64,000 nt of DNA from an uncultured Rhodospirillaceae bacterium (GCA_945952105.1 CAMFGZ010000017.1:1-64000); one strand, 5' to 3'; shown: positions 42,864 through 51,769, counted from the first letter of the stretch. The notes: generated by a model not told the origin, from the letters alone. A program made the numbers and translations.

Positions 42864-44471
42864 ATGTCGATCGATTTCGACGCGGTGATCATCGGCGCGG
42901 GGTTCGGTGGCATGTACATGCTGCACCGTCTTCGCCAGAAGGGCTTTACGGCGCGCGTATTCGAGGCCGGCAAGGGCGTCGGCGGCACCTGGTACTGGAA
43001 CCGCTATCCCGGCGCGCGCTGCGACGTCGAGAGCGTCCAGTATTCCTACCAGTTCTCGCCCGAGCTGGAGCAGGAATGGGAATGGAGCGAGCGTTACGCC
43101 ACCCAGCCCGAGCTTCTGCGCTACGCCAACCACGTCGCCGACCGCTTCGACCTGCGCCGCGACATGCGCTTCGAGACGCGCGTCGGCAAGGCGACGTTCG
43201 ACGAGGCGGAGAACCTGTGGCGGATCGAGACCGAGAAGACCGGCGCCTCCGGGACGGCCGGGACGGTCACGGCGCGCTTCATCATCACCGCGATGGGCTG
43301 CCTGTCCTCGCCCAACACGCCGAAAATCCCCGGCCTGGAAGACTTCAAGGGGCCGACCTATCACACCGGCAACTGGCCGCATGAGGGCGTCGATTTCACC
43401 GGCAAGACGGTGGGCGTGATCGGCACCGGCTCCTCGGCGATCCAGTCGATCCCGGTGATGGCCGCGCAGGCGAGGCACCTCACCGTGTTCCAGCGCACCG
43501 CCAACTACACGGTGCCGGCGCACAACAAGCCGCTCGATCCCGACTATGTGCGCGAGGTGAAGGCGAACTATCCGGAGATGCGCAAGCGGGCCAAGACCAA
43601 GCCGGCCGGCATCGACTTCACCATCAATCCGGCCTCGGCGGCCGCGACGCCGGAGGAGGAGCGCACTCGCCAGTTCCAGGAGCGCTGGGACTATGGCGGG
43701 CTGGGATTCATGGCCTCGTTCTCGGACCTGCTGCTGAACGACGACTCGAACAAGTTCGCGGCGGACTTCGTGCGCGCCAAGATCGGCGAGGTCGTAAAGG
43801 ATCCGGAGACGGCGGCAGCGCTGGTGCCGAAGAACATCATCGGCTGCAAGCGGCTGTGCGTCGACACCGGCTATTGGGCGACCTTCAATCGGCCGAACGT
43901 GACTCTGGTCGACATCAGCGACGAGCCGATCGAGCGCATCACCGCCACCGGCCTGCGCGCCAAGGGCGAGGACTACACCTTCGATTGCCTGGTGCTGGCG
44001 ACAGGCTTCGACGCCATGACCGGCGCGCTGCTCAAGGTCGATTTCCGCGGCCGCGGCGGCGTGCCCCTGAAGGACCGCTGGAACGAGGGGCCGAAAACCT
44101 ATCTCGGCCTGACCGTCGTCGGCTTTCCCAACCTGTTCATGATCACCGGCCCCGGCAGCCCCTCGGTGCTGACGAACATGCTTCCCTCGATCGAGCAGCA
44201 TGTCGACTTCATCGCCGACTGCCTCGCGGCGATGCGCGCGAAGGGCAAGACGGTGATCGAGGCGGAGCCCGAGGCGCAGGAAGCCTGGGTCGGCCATGTC
44301 GGCGACGTGTCCAACATCACGCTGCGCTCGACCTGCAGTTCCTGGTATGTCGGCGCCAACATCCCCGGCAAGCCGAGGGTGTTCATGCCCTATATCGGCG
44401 GTCTGCCCGCCTACATCCAGGCCTGCGAGAAGGTCGTGGCCAACGGCTACGAGGGGTTTGCACTGGCCTGA
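42864..44471 (+). CDS. Flavin-containing (Baeyer-Villiger type) monooxygenase
   Basis: A 535-residue class B flavoprotein monooxygenase. N-terminal FAD motif DAVIIGAGFGGMYMLHRL, then the BVMO fingerprint FxGxxxHxxxWP, present as FKGPTYHTGNWPHEG, and the second dinucleotide motif VGVIGTGSSAIQSIP for NADPH. It inserts oxygen next to a ketone or sulfur atom. RBS GGAGGA precedes ATG 42864 closely (TCTGGAGGACGC). The substrate is unknown; it stands alone and divergent from the DAO/XdhA operon. Confidence 0.93.
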   Translation: MSIDFDAVIIGAGFGGMYMLHRLRQKGFTARVFEAGKGVGGTWYWNRYPGARCDVESVQYSYQFSPELEQEWEWSERYATQPELLRYANHVADRFDLRRDMRFETRVGKATFDEAENLWRIETEKTGASGTAGTVTARFIITAMGCLSSPNTPKIPGLEDFKGPTYHTGNWPHEGVDFTGKTVGVIGTGSSAIQSIPVMAAQARHLTVFQRTANYTVPAHNKPLDPDYVREVKANYPEMRKRAKTKPAGIDFTINPASAAATPEEERTRQFQERWDYGGLGFMASFSDLLLNDDSNKFAADFVRAKIGEVVKDPETAAALVPKNIIGCKRLCVDTGYWATFNRPNVTLVDISDEPIERITATGLRAKGEDYTFDCLVLATGFDAMTGALLKVDFRGRGGVPLKDRWNEGPKTYLGLTVVGFPNLFMITGPGSPSVLTNMLPSIEQHVDFIADCLAAMRAKGKTVIEAEPEAQEAWVGHVGDVSNITLRSTCSSWYVGANIPGKPRVFMPYIGGLPAYIQACEKVVANGYEGFALA

Positions 44472-44506
44472 GCCTGGAATTGCCTCCCCCTCGCGGATGG
44501 GGAAAT

Positions 44507-44546
44507 GTCGGCGTCTCGCGGCTTGTAGCCAAGCCGCCTAGCCGAC
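44507..44546. terminator. Two-part hairpin between convergent genes
   Basis: Inner stem GCGGCTTG/CAAGCCGC with loop TAGC at 44518-44537 (8 bp, perfect), within an outer stem GTCGGC/GCCGAC (44507-44512 and 44541-44546). It lies after the BVMO stop at 44471 and before the convergent stop at 44626. It has the character of a bidirectional terminator but no run of U follows on the + strand until AATCTTTATT at about 44555. Confidence 0.45.
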
Positions 44547-44625
44547 GGAGGAGTCAATCTTTATTCGGCGCTCCCCGACATAACTTCGCGATTTGCTTGC
44601 TGTTCAATGGACAAGCGTCGCTCGG

Positions 44626-45093
44626 CTAGATCCGGCGGGCGAAGGGGCGTTCGTTCCAGTTCCTGTAGAAGGTCTGGCGCTGGGCGGTGTCCAGCACCTT
44701 GCCGGCATCCGTCATGGCCTGGGTCATGCGCTTCGACACCGTATCGACGGCCTGGATCTGCCGCTGGCGCAGCCGTTCGATCGTGGCCGGGTCGATCTTG
44801 TCCGCGCTCATGGCTTCGCGCAGCGCGGTGTCGGTGCTGGCGCGCCGGGTACGCAGCCGCTGAACCTCGTGCGCCGCGGCTTCCAGGATGCCGACGATCT
44901 CGATCTTCTGGTCGAGTGTGGCGGTGGTGCCGGCCAGGGCTTCGCTGACGCGCCGCTCGAGCGCCTCGGGGTAGCGAGCCGCCACGACGGTGATCGTGCC
45001 GGGCGGGTCGTTTTCGGCCTGCGCGGGAACCGTGAAGGCGACACAGGCGGTGAGCAGCAGCGCCAGGAGGCTTCGAAGGGGCGATGTCGTCAT
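44626..45093 (-). CDS. Putative periplasmic protein, possibly Spy/CpxP-like
   Basis: A 155-residue protein with a signal peptide (SLLALLLTACVAFTVPAQAE, cleavage after AQA) and a helical mature part rich in Arg/Glu/Gln (EALERRVSEALAG, RLRTRRASTDTALREAM, LDTAQRQTFYRNWNERP). The last block recalls the LTxxQ motif of CpxP/Spy periplasmic chaperones, but only loosely. It is possibly secreted and coiled. No operon partner on the same strand; it is divergent from the SRPBCC gene. Confidence 0.55.
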   Translation of the reverse strand: MTTSPLRSLLALLLTACVAFTVPAQAENDPPGTITVVAARYPEALERRVSEALAGTTATLDQKIEIVGILEAAAHEVQRLRTRRASTDTALREAMSADKIDPATIERLRQRQIQAVDTVSKRMTQAMTDAGKVLDTAQRQTFYRNWNERPFARRI

Positions 45094-45270
45094 GTCGGTC
45101 TCTCAAGCAGTGATGCGTTTGGGGGAGAGCACCATGGGCGCCGCCGGTTTCGTCTTCTTCTCGCGAAGGTAAAGTTGTGTAAGCGGGGCGCCCTGTTCGT
45201 ACGGATTGACGTCCGTGGCCGTATCGTCTTAAGTGTTAACTCGTTGGTTAAATAATGCGCGGTGCCCCGC

Positions 45271-45807
45271 ATGTTGAAGATCCTGGCCATCGTTGGCACG
45301 GTCGTCGTCGTGGCGATCGCGGCGATCCTGATCTACGCCTCGACCAAGCCCGATTCCTTCCGCGTCGAGCGGTCGACGGCGGTGAATGCGCCGCCGGAAA
45401 AAATCTTTCCCTATATCGAGGGTCTGAAGCGCTGGACCGAATGGTCACCCTACGAAGGCCGGGATCCTGCGATGAAGCGCATTTACAGCGGGGCGGAGAG
45501 CGGCAAGGGTGCCGTCTACGAGTGGGACGGCAACAAGAATGTCGGGGCCGGCCGCATGGAGATCCTCGAGTCCACACCGCCGCACAAGGTCGTCATCAAG
45601 CTCGATTTCCTGAAGCCCTTCGAAGGTCACAACACCGCGGAACTCACCGTGGAACCGAAGGGCGGCCAGACGATTGTCACATGGGCGATGTACGGTCCGA
45701 GCACATTCATGACCAAGCTGGTCGGCACGTTCATGGACATGGATGACATGATCGGCCGCGATTTCGCGGCCGGTCTCGCGAAGCTGAAGGCCATCGTCGA
45801 GAAATAG
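45271..45807 (+). CDS. SRPBCC (polyketide cyclase/START-like) family protein
   Basis: A 178-residue protein with an N-terminal membrane anchor (ILAIVGTVVVVAIAAILIYAS) followed by a START-like domain of the SRPBCC superfamily: RVERSTAVNAPPEKIFPYIEG, WTEWSPYE and a C-terminal long helix (DFAAGLAKLKAIVEK). This type (membrane-anchored 'polyketide cyclase') is common in alphaproteobacteria. Start ATG 45271 gives the usual MLKI leader; a GTG 9 nt earlier is possible. It precedes yceI and VOC genes by 22 nt and is probably the first gene of that operon. Confidence 0.85.
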   Translation: MLKILAIVGTVVVVAIAAILIYASTKPDSFRVERSTAVNAPPEKIFPYIEGLKRWTEWSPYEGRDPAMKRIYSGAESGKGAVYEWDGNKNVGAGRMEILESTPPHKVVIKLDFLKPFEGHNTAELTVEPKGGQTIVTWAMYGPSTFMTKLVGTFMDMDDMIGRDFAAGLAKLKAIVEK

Positions 45808-45829
45808 TCACCGTCTCGGGGAGATTCTC

Positions 45830-46453
45830 ATGCTCAGCGGAGTGCGTACCCTCGCCGTCATCCTGGCGATGACGGCGCCGATACCGGCCCTTGCCCAGGC
45901 GTCCCTGCCGCCCGGCGTGTTCGCCGCGGAGCGCGACCTCGCGCTGGCGACCGCCGGGGCCTATACACTCGACGAGGCGCACACGGCGGTGATCGTGCGC
46001 GTGTCCCATCTCGGCTATTCGCAGAGTGTCTTCCGCTTCGACCGCGTGAAGGGCTCGCTCGATTGGAACCCGTCGGCGATCGAGACGTCGCGGCTCTCCG
46101 CCACCGTCAATGTCGACTCGATCACGACCAACGTGAAGGGCTTTGCCGAGGAACTCTCCGGCGATGGCTTCCTCAAGGCCAAGATCTTCCCGCAGGCGAC
46201 CTTCGTGTCGACCGCGTTCAAGCCCACCGACAAGACGCGCGGCAAGGTCGAAGGGCAACTCACCCTGATGGGCAAGACGAAGCCCCTGACCTTCGACGTC
46301 GACTTGGGCGGCGCCGGCAAGGGTTTCGACAACAAGCCGAGGATCGGCGTGCATGCGGTCGCGACGATCAACCCGCAGGATTACGGCCTGCCGCCGTTCT
46401 TCGCCGACCCCATCCAGATCCAAATCGATACAGAGTTCGAGAAGAATCAGTAA
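45830..46453 (+). CDS. YceI-family periplasmic lipid-binding protein
   Basis: A 207-residue secreted protein with signal peptide (TLAVILAMTAPIPALAQA) and a YceI lipocalin-like fold: YTLDEAHTAVIVRVSHLGYSQSVFRF and the closing PLTFDVDLGGAGKGFDNKPRIGVHA segment. YceI proteins bind amphiphilic polyisoprenoids in the periplasm. It is the middle gene of the SRPBCC/yceI/VOC operon, with 14 nt to the next gene. Confidence 0.92.
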   Translation: MLSGVRTLAVILAMTAPIPALAQASLPPGVFAAERDLALATAGAYTLDEAHTAVIVRVSHLGYSQSVFRFDRVKGSLDWNPSAIETSRLSATVNVDSITTNVKGFAEELSGDGFLKAKIFPQATFVSTAFKPTDKTRGKVEGQLTLMGKTKPLTFDVDLGGAGKGFDNKPRIGVHAVATINPQDYGLPPFFADPIQIQIDTEFEKNQ

Positions 46454-46467
46454 GAGAGGAGAGAGAC

Positions 46468-46887
46468 ATGGCGATCCAACCGTATCTGTTCTTCAACGGC
46501 CGCTGCGAGGAGGCGCTTGCCTTCTACAAGGAGAAGCTCGGCGCCAGGGTCGACATGCTGATGCGCTTCAAGGAGAATCCCGACAAGGGCGCGGCCGAGT
46601 GCATGCCGGTCGATCCCGAATCGGTCATGCATGCCAGCATGCATATCGGCGATGCGATGATCATGTGCTCCGATGGCATGGGAAGCGACGGCAAGACCAA
46701 CTTCCAGGGCTTCTCGCTGGCGCTCAACGTCGCCAATGAGGCCGAGGCCGATAAGGCCTTCGAGGCGCTGGCCAAGGAGGGCCAGATTCAGATGCCGATC
46801 GGCAAGACGTTCTTCTCGCCGCGCTTCGGCTGCGTCGCCGACAAGTTCGGCGTGTCGTGGATGGTGATCGTGCCGCAGGAAATGTGA
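46468..46887 (+). CDS. VOC-fold (PhnB-like) protein
   Basis: A 139-residue vicinal-oxygen-chelate protein of the PhnB/glyoxalase-like kind. The N-terminal IQPYLFFNGRCEEALAFYKEKLG, the VMHASMHIGDAMIMCSDG core and a C-terminal FGCVADKFGVSWMVI are the family blocks. It starts at ATG 46468 preceded by GAGAGAG, which serves as SD. Function unknown; the family is often called 'PhnB protein; putative DNA-binding', which is unsupported. Confidence 0.9.
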   Translation: MAIQPYLFFNGRCEEALAFYKEKLGARVDMLMRFKENPDKGAAECMPVDPESVMHASMHIGDAMIMCSDGMGSDGKTNFQGFSLALNVANEAEADKAFEALAKEGQIQMPIGKTFFSPRFGCVADKFGVSWMVIVPQEM

Positions 46888-46897
46888 TCACGACTGT

Positions 46898-47016
46898 CCT
46901 CCCCCGTCACACGGGCAGGGCTATCGCAAGCTAGGGACCTTTCGCCTTTATCAGAACGCCGACCACAACGGCCTTTCGAGGCACATGCGATAGCCCTGCC
47001 CGTGTGACGGGGGAGG
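46898..47016. repeat. Perfect 31-bp inverted repeat between convergent genes
   Basis: The left arm 46898-46928 (CCTCCCCCGTCACACGGGCA then GGGCTATCGCA) and the right arm 46986-47016 are perfect reverse complements; the 57-nt spacer is 46929-46985. It fills the gap between the convergent VOC and aminotransferase genes. The arm core resembles the shorter hairpin at 26254-26278, so it may be one of a dispersed family of intergenic palindromes, and a strong bidirectional terminator. Too short to carry its own gene. Confidence 0.85.
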
Positions 47017-47035
47017 TGAAGAGAGTGGTTGCGAC

Positions 47036-48265
47036 CTACTTCTTCTCGACGTTGGCCGAGCGAAGCGGCACGCCGAACTCGCGGCGGCAGACGTCGGCCA
47101 GGACTTCCACACCCTTGCGGATCGTCTCCGGTTCGGGGTTGGCGAAGCAGAGGCGCAGGCGCGAGCGGGCATATTCCTTGTTGGTGGACCATTCCGGACC
47201 GGGATTGAGCGACACGCCGGCGGCCAGCGCCGCCTGGGCGAGCTTGGTCGTGTCGACCTGGTCCGGCAGCTTGATCCAGAGATAGATGCCGCCCTCGGGG
47301 TCGCCGAACTCGGCGGCGGTGCCGAACTGCTCGGCCAGTGCCTCGCGCAGGACCTGCAGCTTGGCGGACAGGGTCTTGTTGAGCTTCGGCACGTGGTTGG
47401 CGAAGTGCTGCGTGCAGAACTCCGCCAGCACCATCTGCTCCAGCGCGCCGGAGCCCGCATCCTGCTTGAGGCCGAGGATGCGTCCCAGGATCTCCCACTT
47501 GGCGACGATGTAGCCGACGCGCAGCGCCGGCGCGATCGACTTGGAGAAGGAGCCGATGAAGATGACGCCTTCGCCCTCGGCCATGGCGTAGAGCGAGCGC
47601 GGCCGCTTGCCGCTCCAGATCAGGTCGGAATAGCACTCGTCCTCGAAGATCATGACGCCGTACTCGGCGGCGATCTTCAGCAGCTCCGCGCGGCGCGCCT
47701 CACCCATGATGGCGCCGGTCGGGTTCTGCACGGTCGGGATCGTGTAGATGTACTTGGGCTTGATGCCCTTCTGCTTCAGCTCCTCGAGCTTCTGCTTCAG
47801 CACGTCGAGCCGCAGCCCCTCCTGGTCGAGCGGGATGCCGACCACGTTGACGCCCAGCTTGTTCAGCTTGGTGAGGGCGCCGCCATAGGTTTCCTGCTCG
47901 ATGATGACGGTGTCGCCCTTGGTCACCAGCAGGCTGTTGACCAGCTCGAGGCCCTGCATCGAGCCCGAGGTGATGAGGATCTCGTCCGAGGCGCATTCGA
48001 TGCCGGCATGGTCCTTGAGTTTTCCGGCAAGGAACTCGCGAAGCGGCTTGTAGCCAAGCGGGCCGCTGTTCAGCCCATAGGTGGCAAGCGTCGCACCCTC
48101 GCGCTTCAGCACGGCCGTCGCCGCGTCGATCAGCGCCTGGACGGGCACGTTGGCGGCGTCGTTGTGGCCGCCGATGAAATTGTACTTCGGGAAGCCGTTC
48201 CACTTGGCGGCGGGAGCAGGCGTGCCCGGCGCCAGCAGGGGCGCGAAATCGAACGGAGCGGTCAT
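47036..48265 (-). CDS. PLP-dependent aminotransferase (class I/II, 2-aminoadipate transaminase-like)
   Basis: A 409-residue fold-type I aminotransferase. The PLP lysine lies in IGSFSKSIAPALRVGY and the aromatic/Asn/Asp/Tyr positions in TIPTVQNPTGAIM and FEDECYSDLIWSG. It resembles LysN/2-aminoadipate transaminases and MocR-type catalytic domains without the DNA-binding head. The ATG at 48265 has its RBS (AGAGGAA) inside the right half of a 14-bp inverted repeat. It lies downstream of the FMN-type glutamate synthase on the same strand, a plausible link through glutamate. Confidence 0.9.
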   Translation of the reverse strand: MTAPFDFAPLLAPGTPAPAAKWNGFPKYNFIGGHNDAANVPVQALIDAATAVLKREGATLATYGLNSGPLGYKPLREFLAGKLKDHAGIECASDEILITSGSMQGLELVNSLLVTKGDTVIIEQETYGGALTKLNKLGVNVVGIPLDQEGLRLDVLKQKLEELKQKGIKPKYIYTIPTVQNPTGAIMGEARRAELLKIAAEYGVMIFEDECYSDLIWSGKRPRSLYAMAEGEGVIFIGSFSKSIAPALRVGYIVAKWEILGRILGLKQDAGSGALEQMVLAEFCTQHFANHVPKLNKTLSAKLQVLREALAEQFGTAAEFGDPEGGIYLWIKLPDQVDTTKLAQAALAAGVSLNPGPEWSTNKEYARSRLRLCFANPEPETIRKGVEVLADVCRREFGVPLRSANVEKK

Positions 48266-48271
48266 GGTCGT

Positions 48272-48313
48272 TTCCTCTTTGGTTGACCAATTGCTGGGCC
48301 AACCAAAGAGGAA
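48272..48313. promoter_or_regulatory. Inverted repeat enclosing the aminotransferase ribosome binding site
   Basis: Arms TTCCTCTTTGGTTG (48272-48285) and CAACCAAAGAGGAA (48300-48313) are perfect complements with a 14-nt spacer. On the minus-strand mRNA the 3' arm ends in AAAGAGGAA, which is the Shine-Dalgarno, 6 nt before the ATG. Folding would hide it, so translation could be switched by a protein or small molecule; the same palindrome could instead be a repressor operator on DNA. I cannot decide between these. Confidence 0.6.
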
Positions 48314-48333
48314 TCGCAACAGATTTGCTGCGA

Positions 48334-49956
48334 TCAGGCCGTCGCGCGGAACGAATTTGCGTGCGCCATGTTCCAGGCCCGTTGCCAGCGCGGGTTGTCG
48401 GTTCCCGAAACCAGCTCGCCCTCGGCCAGCGCCGGGTAGAGGTCGGCGAAGGTCTTGACCTCGGTGCCCGAGACGCGCTGCGAGATGTGGATCGGCTTGA
48501 AGTCGGTCGGATGGTCGAGGCCCGCGGCGGCGGTCAGCTCGGCCAGTTCGCTGAGCGTGGCGCGGTGGAAGTTTGCAACCCTCTCCATCTTGTCCGGCAC
48601 GACCAGCGCGCGCTGGCGAGTCGGATCCTGGGTGGCGACGCCCGTGGGGCAGCGGTCGGTATGGCAGGACTGCGACTGGATGCAGCCCACCGCGAACATG
48701 AAGCCGCGCGCGGAGTTGCACCAGTCGGCGCCCAGCGCCATGGCGCGGATGATGTCGAAGGCGGTGACGATCTTGCCGGCGGCGCCGATCTTGACCCGGT
48801 GGCGGGCGCCGATGCCCACCATGGCGTTGTGCACGATGTGCAGTCCCTGGCGCAGCGGCTTGCCGACATGATCGAGAAACTCCAGTGGCGCCGCGCCGGT
48901 GCCGCCCTCCTTGCCGTCGACGACGATGAAGTCGGGGTAGATGCCGGTCTCCAGCATCGCCTTGCAGATCGCGAGGAACTCCCATTCATGGCCGACGCAG
49001 AGCTTGAAACCGGCGGGCTTTCCGCCGGAGAGGCGGCGCATCTCGGCGATGAACTGCATCATCTCGATCGGCGTCGAGAAGGCGGTGTGGTGCGAGGGCG
49101 AGATGCAGTCCTGGCCGACCGGCACGCCGCGCGTCAGCGCGATTTCCTCGCTGACCTTGGGACCGGGCAGCACGCCGCCATGGCCGGGCTTGGCGCCCTG
49201 GCTGAGCTTCAGCTCGACCATCTTGACCTGCGGGTTGGCGGCGCCGGCGGCGAAGCGCTCGGCCGAGAAGGTGCCGTCGGCGTTGCGGGCGCCGAAATAG
49301 CCGGAGCCGATCTCCCAGATGATGTCGCCGCCGCCCTCGCGGTGATAGGGGCTGTAGCCGCCTTCGCCGGTATCGTGTGCGAAGCCGCCGAGCTTGGCGC
49401 CGCTGTTCAGCGCGCGAATGGCGTTGGCGCTGAGCGCCCCGAAGCTCATGGCCGAGATGTTGAAGATCGAGGCGGAGTAGGGCTGCGTGCAGTCGGGCCC
49501 GCCGATGGTGATGCGGAAAGGCTCCTTGCTGACGGGCGTGGGCGAGATCGAATGGGTCATCCATTCGTAGCCTTCGGCATAGACGTCGTGGGTGGTGCCG
49601 AACGGCCGCACGTCGAGCGTCGACTTGGCGCGCTGGTAGACGATGGCGCGCCGGTCGCGCGGGAACGGCATGCCGTCCTTCTCGCCCTCGAAGAAATACT
49701 GCCGCATTTCCGGCCGGATGGCCTCGAAGATGAAGCGGAGGTGCGCGGCGATGGGATAGTTGCGCAGAACCGCATGCCGTGTCTGGTAGTAGTCGTAGAG
49801 GCCGACGAAGGTCAGGAACAGGGCGATGGCGAAGCCGACGCCGATCCACCACGAACGCGGGTCGACTGCCCAGGCGATGCCGAGCAGGACGGCGAAGAGC
49901 GTCGCCAGTGTCCAGGTGATGAATCGCGGCGTCAGCGGCAGCGGCATCGATTTCAT
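48334..49956 (-). CDS. FMN-binding glutamate synthase-family protein
   Basis: A 540-residue protein: two N-terminal membrane helices (FITWTLATLFAVLLGIAWAV and WIGVGFAIALFLTFVGLYD), then a TIM-barrel FMN domain similar to the alpha-subunit synthase domain of glutamate synthase (VVDGKEGGTGAAPLEF; NSARGFMFAVGC). Cysteines for a 3Fe-4S cluster lie in CIQSQSCHTDRCPTGVA. It lacks the glutaminase domain and the gamma-glutamyl tunnel, so the electron acceptor and true substrate are unknown. It ends 20 nt before the repeat that precedes the aminotransferase gene. Confidence 0.93.
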   Translation of the reverse strand: MKSMPLPLTPRFITWTLATLFAVLLGIAWAVDPRSWWIGVGFAIALFLTFVGLYDYYQTRHAVLRNYPIAAHLRFIFEAIRPEMRQYFFEGEKDGMPFPRDRRAIVYQRAKSTLDVRPFGTTHDVYAEGYEWMTHSISPTPVSKEPFRITIGGPDCTQPYSASIFNISAMSFGALSANAIRALNSGAKLGGFAHDTGEGGYSPYHREGGGDIIWEIGSGYFGARNADGTFSAERFAAGAANPQVKMVELKLSQGAKPGHGGVLPGPKVSEEIALTRGVPVGQDCISPSHHTAFSTPIEMMQFIAEMRRLSGGKPAGFKLCVGHEWEFLAICKAMLETGIYPDFIVVDGKEGGTGAAPLEFLDHVGKPLRQGLHIVHNAMVGIGARHRVKIGAAGKIVTAFDIIRAMALGADWCNSARGFMFAVGCIQSQSCHTDRCPTGVATQDPTRQRALVVPDKMERVANFHRATLSELAELTAAAGLDHPTDFKPIHISQRVSGTEVKTFADLYPALAEGELVSGTDNPRWQRAWNMAHANSFRATA

Positions 49957-50011
49957 TTCGGTTCCTCAGGCTTCATTGGCGGGCCAGACGCCCGCCCTCA
50001 TTCTAGCGCAC

Positions 50012-51073
50012 TTAACTGCGTTCGAATGACACGCTCTTGACGACGGCATGGACCTGCCGGCCGGGGGCGAGGCCCAGCCGGTCGACCGACTTAGCGGTCA
50101 GGCGGGCCATCAGCGTGGCGCCGTTGCAGTCCAGGCGGACATCGGCCTGCGCGCTGGCCGTCGGCGCGATGGCGGCAATCGTGCCGGCCAGCACGTTGAG
50201 GGCGCTGATCTCCTTCGGCGCCTGCAGGCTGAGCATCACGTCGCGGGAGCGGATATAGGCGCGAACGGGCGCACCGACCGGCACATCGAGGCGGGGCACC
50301 TGCAATTCGCCGGCGACGCTCTCCAGCACCGAGAGGTGGAAGGCCTCGTCGTGGCGGCTCACCCGCGCCTCGAGCACGGCACCGCCGTCGGTCGCATCCG
50401 CCAGGGGCAGGATGTCCTGCACGGGGCCCACGGCCGTCGCCCTGCCTTCGGTCATGATCACCACCGTCGTGGCGAGTCGCGCCACCTCGGCGACGGAGTG
50501 GCTGACATAGAGGATCGGCACGCCGGCCTCGTCCCGCAGCCGCTCGATATAGGGCAGGATTTCCGCGCGGCGCGACTCGTCCAGCGAGGCGAGCGGCTCG
50601 TCCATCAGCAACAGCCGCGGACGGGCCAGCAGGGCGCGGCCGATGGCGACGCGCTGCTTCTCGCCGCCCGACAGCGATTCCGGATTGCGTTCCAGCAGAT
50701 GGCCGATGCCCAGCAGCCCGACAACCGCGCCGAGGTCAGCCGCTGCGCCGCCTTCGCCCCGGGCGAACCAGCGTCCATAGAGAAGGTTGCGCCGCACGCT
50801 GAGATGCGGGAACAGCCGGCTGTCCTGAAAGACGTAGCCGATGCGCCGCCGGTGCGCCGGCACGAAGACACCTCGTTCGGTATCGGCGAGCGCCTGCCCA
50901 TCGACGATGACGCGACCCCGGTCGGGCCGGATCAATCCGCCGACGATGTTGACCAGGCTGGTCTTGCCCGAGCCCGAGCGGCCGAACAAAGCCGTCAGGC
51001 CGGGCGGCGCCGTGAAGCGTGCCTGAAGATGGAAGTCGCCGCGCTTGTGGTCGACGTCGACGTCGAGGCTCAT
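50012..51073 (-). CDS. modC: Molybdate ABC transporter ATP-binding protein
   Basis: A 353-residue ABC ATPase. Walker A GRSGSGKTSLVN, signature LSGGEKQRVAIGRALL, Walker B LLLMDEPLASLD, and the switch His in LYVSHSVAEVARL are complete. The C-terminal region (VPVGAPVRAYIRSRDVMLSL; GATLMARLTAKSVDRLGL) is a TOBE/Mo-binding domain, typical of ModC. Its ATG overlaps the modB stop (ATGA). Longer frame to 51742 is out-of-frame with modB and spurious. Confidence 0.93.
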   Translation of the reverse strand: MSLDVDVDHKRGDFHLQARFTAPPGLTALFGRSGSGKTSLVNIVGGLIRPDRGRVIVDGQALADTERGVFVPAHRRRIGYVFQDSRLFPHLSVRRNLLYGRWFARGEGGAAADLGAVVGLLGIGHLLERNPESLSGGEKQRVAIGRALLARPRLLLMDEPLASLDESRRAEILPYIERLRDEAGVPILYVSHSVAEVARLATTVVIMTEGRATAVGPVQDILPLADATDGGAVLEARVSRHDEAFHLSVLESVAGELQVPRLDVPVGAPVRAYIRSRDVMLSLQAPKEISALNVLAGTIAAIAPTASAQADVRLDCNGATLMARLTAKSVDRLGLAPGRQVHAVVKSVSFERS

Positions 51074-51756
51074 GCCGCCTGCCGCCGTGCGCCGATGCGC
51101 TTGGCCAGCAGCTCCGATCCGAGGAGCGCCAGCATCGAGATGGCGATCGACACCAGGGTCAGGCGCATCGCCGCGGCGTCGCCTCCGGGAACCTGCGTCA
51201 GCGTGTAGATCAGCGACGGCAGGGTCTGGGTCTCGCCGGGAATGTTGGACACGAAGGTGATGGTGGCGCCGAACTCGCCCATCGACTTGGCGAAGGCCAG
51301 GATCGCGCCGGCGATGATCCCGGGCAGGCAGAGCGGCAGCGTCACGGTCGCGAACACCCAGAGCGGATTGGCGCCGAGCGTGCCGGCCGCCGCCTCGAGC
51401 CGCTGGTCCACGGCCTCGATGGAAAGACGGATGGCCCGGACCATAAGCGGGAAGCCCATGATCGCGCAGGCGAGCGCCGCGCCGGTCCAGCGGAAGGAGA
51501 AGACGATGCCGAATTCCTCCGCGAGGAAGCCGCCGATCGGTCCACGCCGGCCGAACGACAGGAGAAGAAGGTAACCGGTGACGACCGGCGGCAGGATCAG
51601 CGGCAGGTGGACCAGCGTGTCGAGCACGCTCTTGCCCCAGAAGCGCCCGCGCGCCAGCATCCAGGCAACAGCGATGCCCGCCGGCAGGCTGAACAGCGTC
51701 GCCGTCGTGGCGATCAGGAGGCTCAGCCGTACGGCCGTCCATTCTTCCGGAGTCAT
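51070..51756 (-). CDS. modB: Molybdate ABC transporter permease
   Basis: A 228-residue permease with about five membrane helices and the ABC coupling-loop motif EAAGTLGANPLWVFATVTLP. The QTLPSLIYTLTQVPGGDAAA periplasmic loop is typical of ModB. It is coupled to modC by ATGA. The gene for the periplasmic binding protein ModA, which usually precedes modB, is not adjacent here; instead an MsrQ-like gene ends 13 nt upstream. Confidence 0.93.
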   Translation of the reverse strand: MTPEEWTAVRLSLLIATTATLFSLPAGIAVAWMLARGRFWGKSVLDTLVHLPLILPPVVTGYLLLLSFGRRGPIGGFLAEEFGIVFSFRWTGAALACAIMGFPLMVRAIRLSIEAVDQRLEAAAGTLGANPLWVFATVTLPLCLPGIIAGAILAFAKSMGEFGATITFVSNIPGETQTLPSLIYTLTQVPGGDAAAMRLTLVSIAISMLALLGSELLAKRIGARRQAA

Positions 51757-51769
51757 GTCCTCTTCCTGG

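Noticed and set aside
47036..48985. Longer aminotransferase frame running into the glutamate synthase gene
   Set aside because: The upstream part is antiphase to the FMN protein; the PLP enzyme homology begins at ATG 48265.
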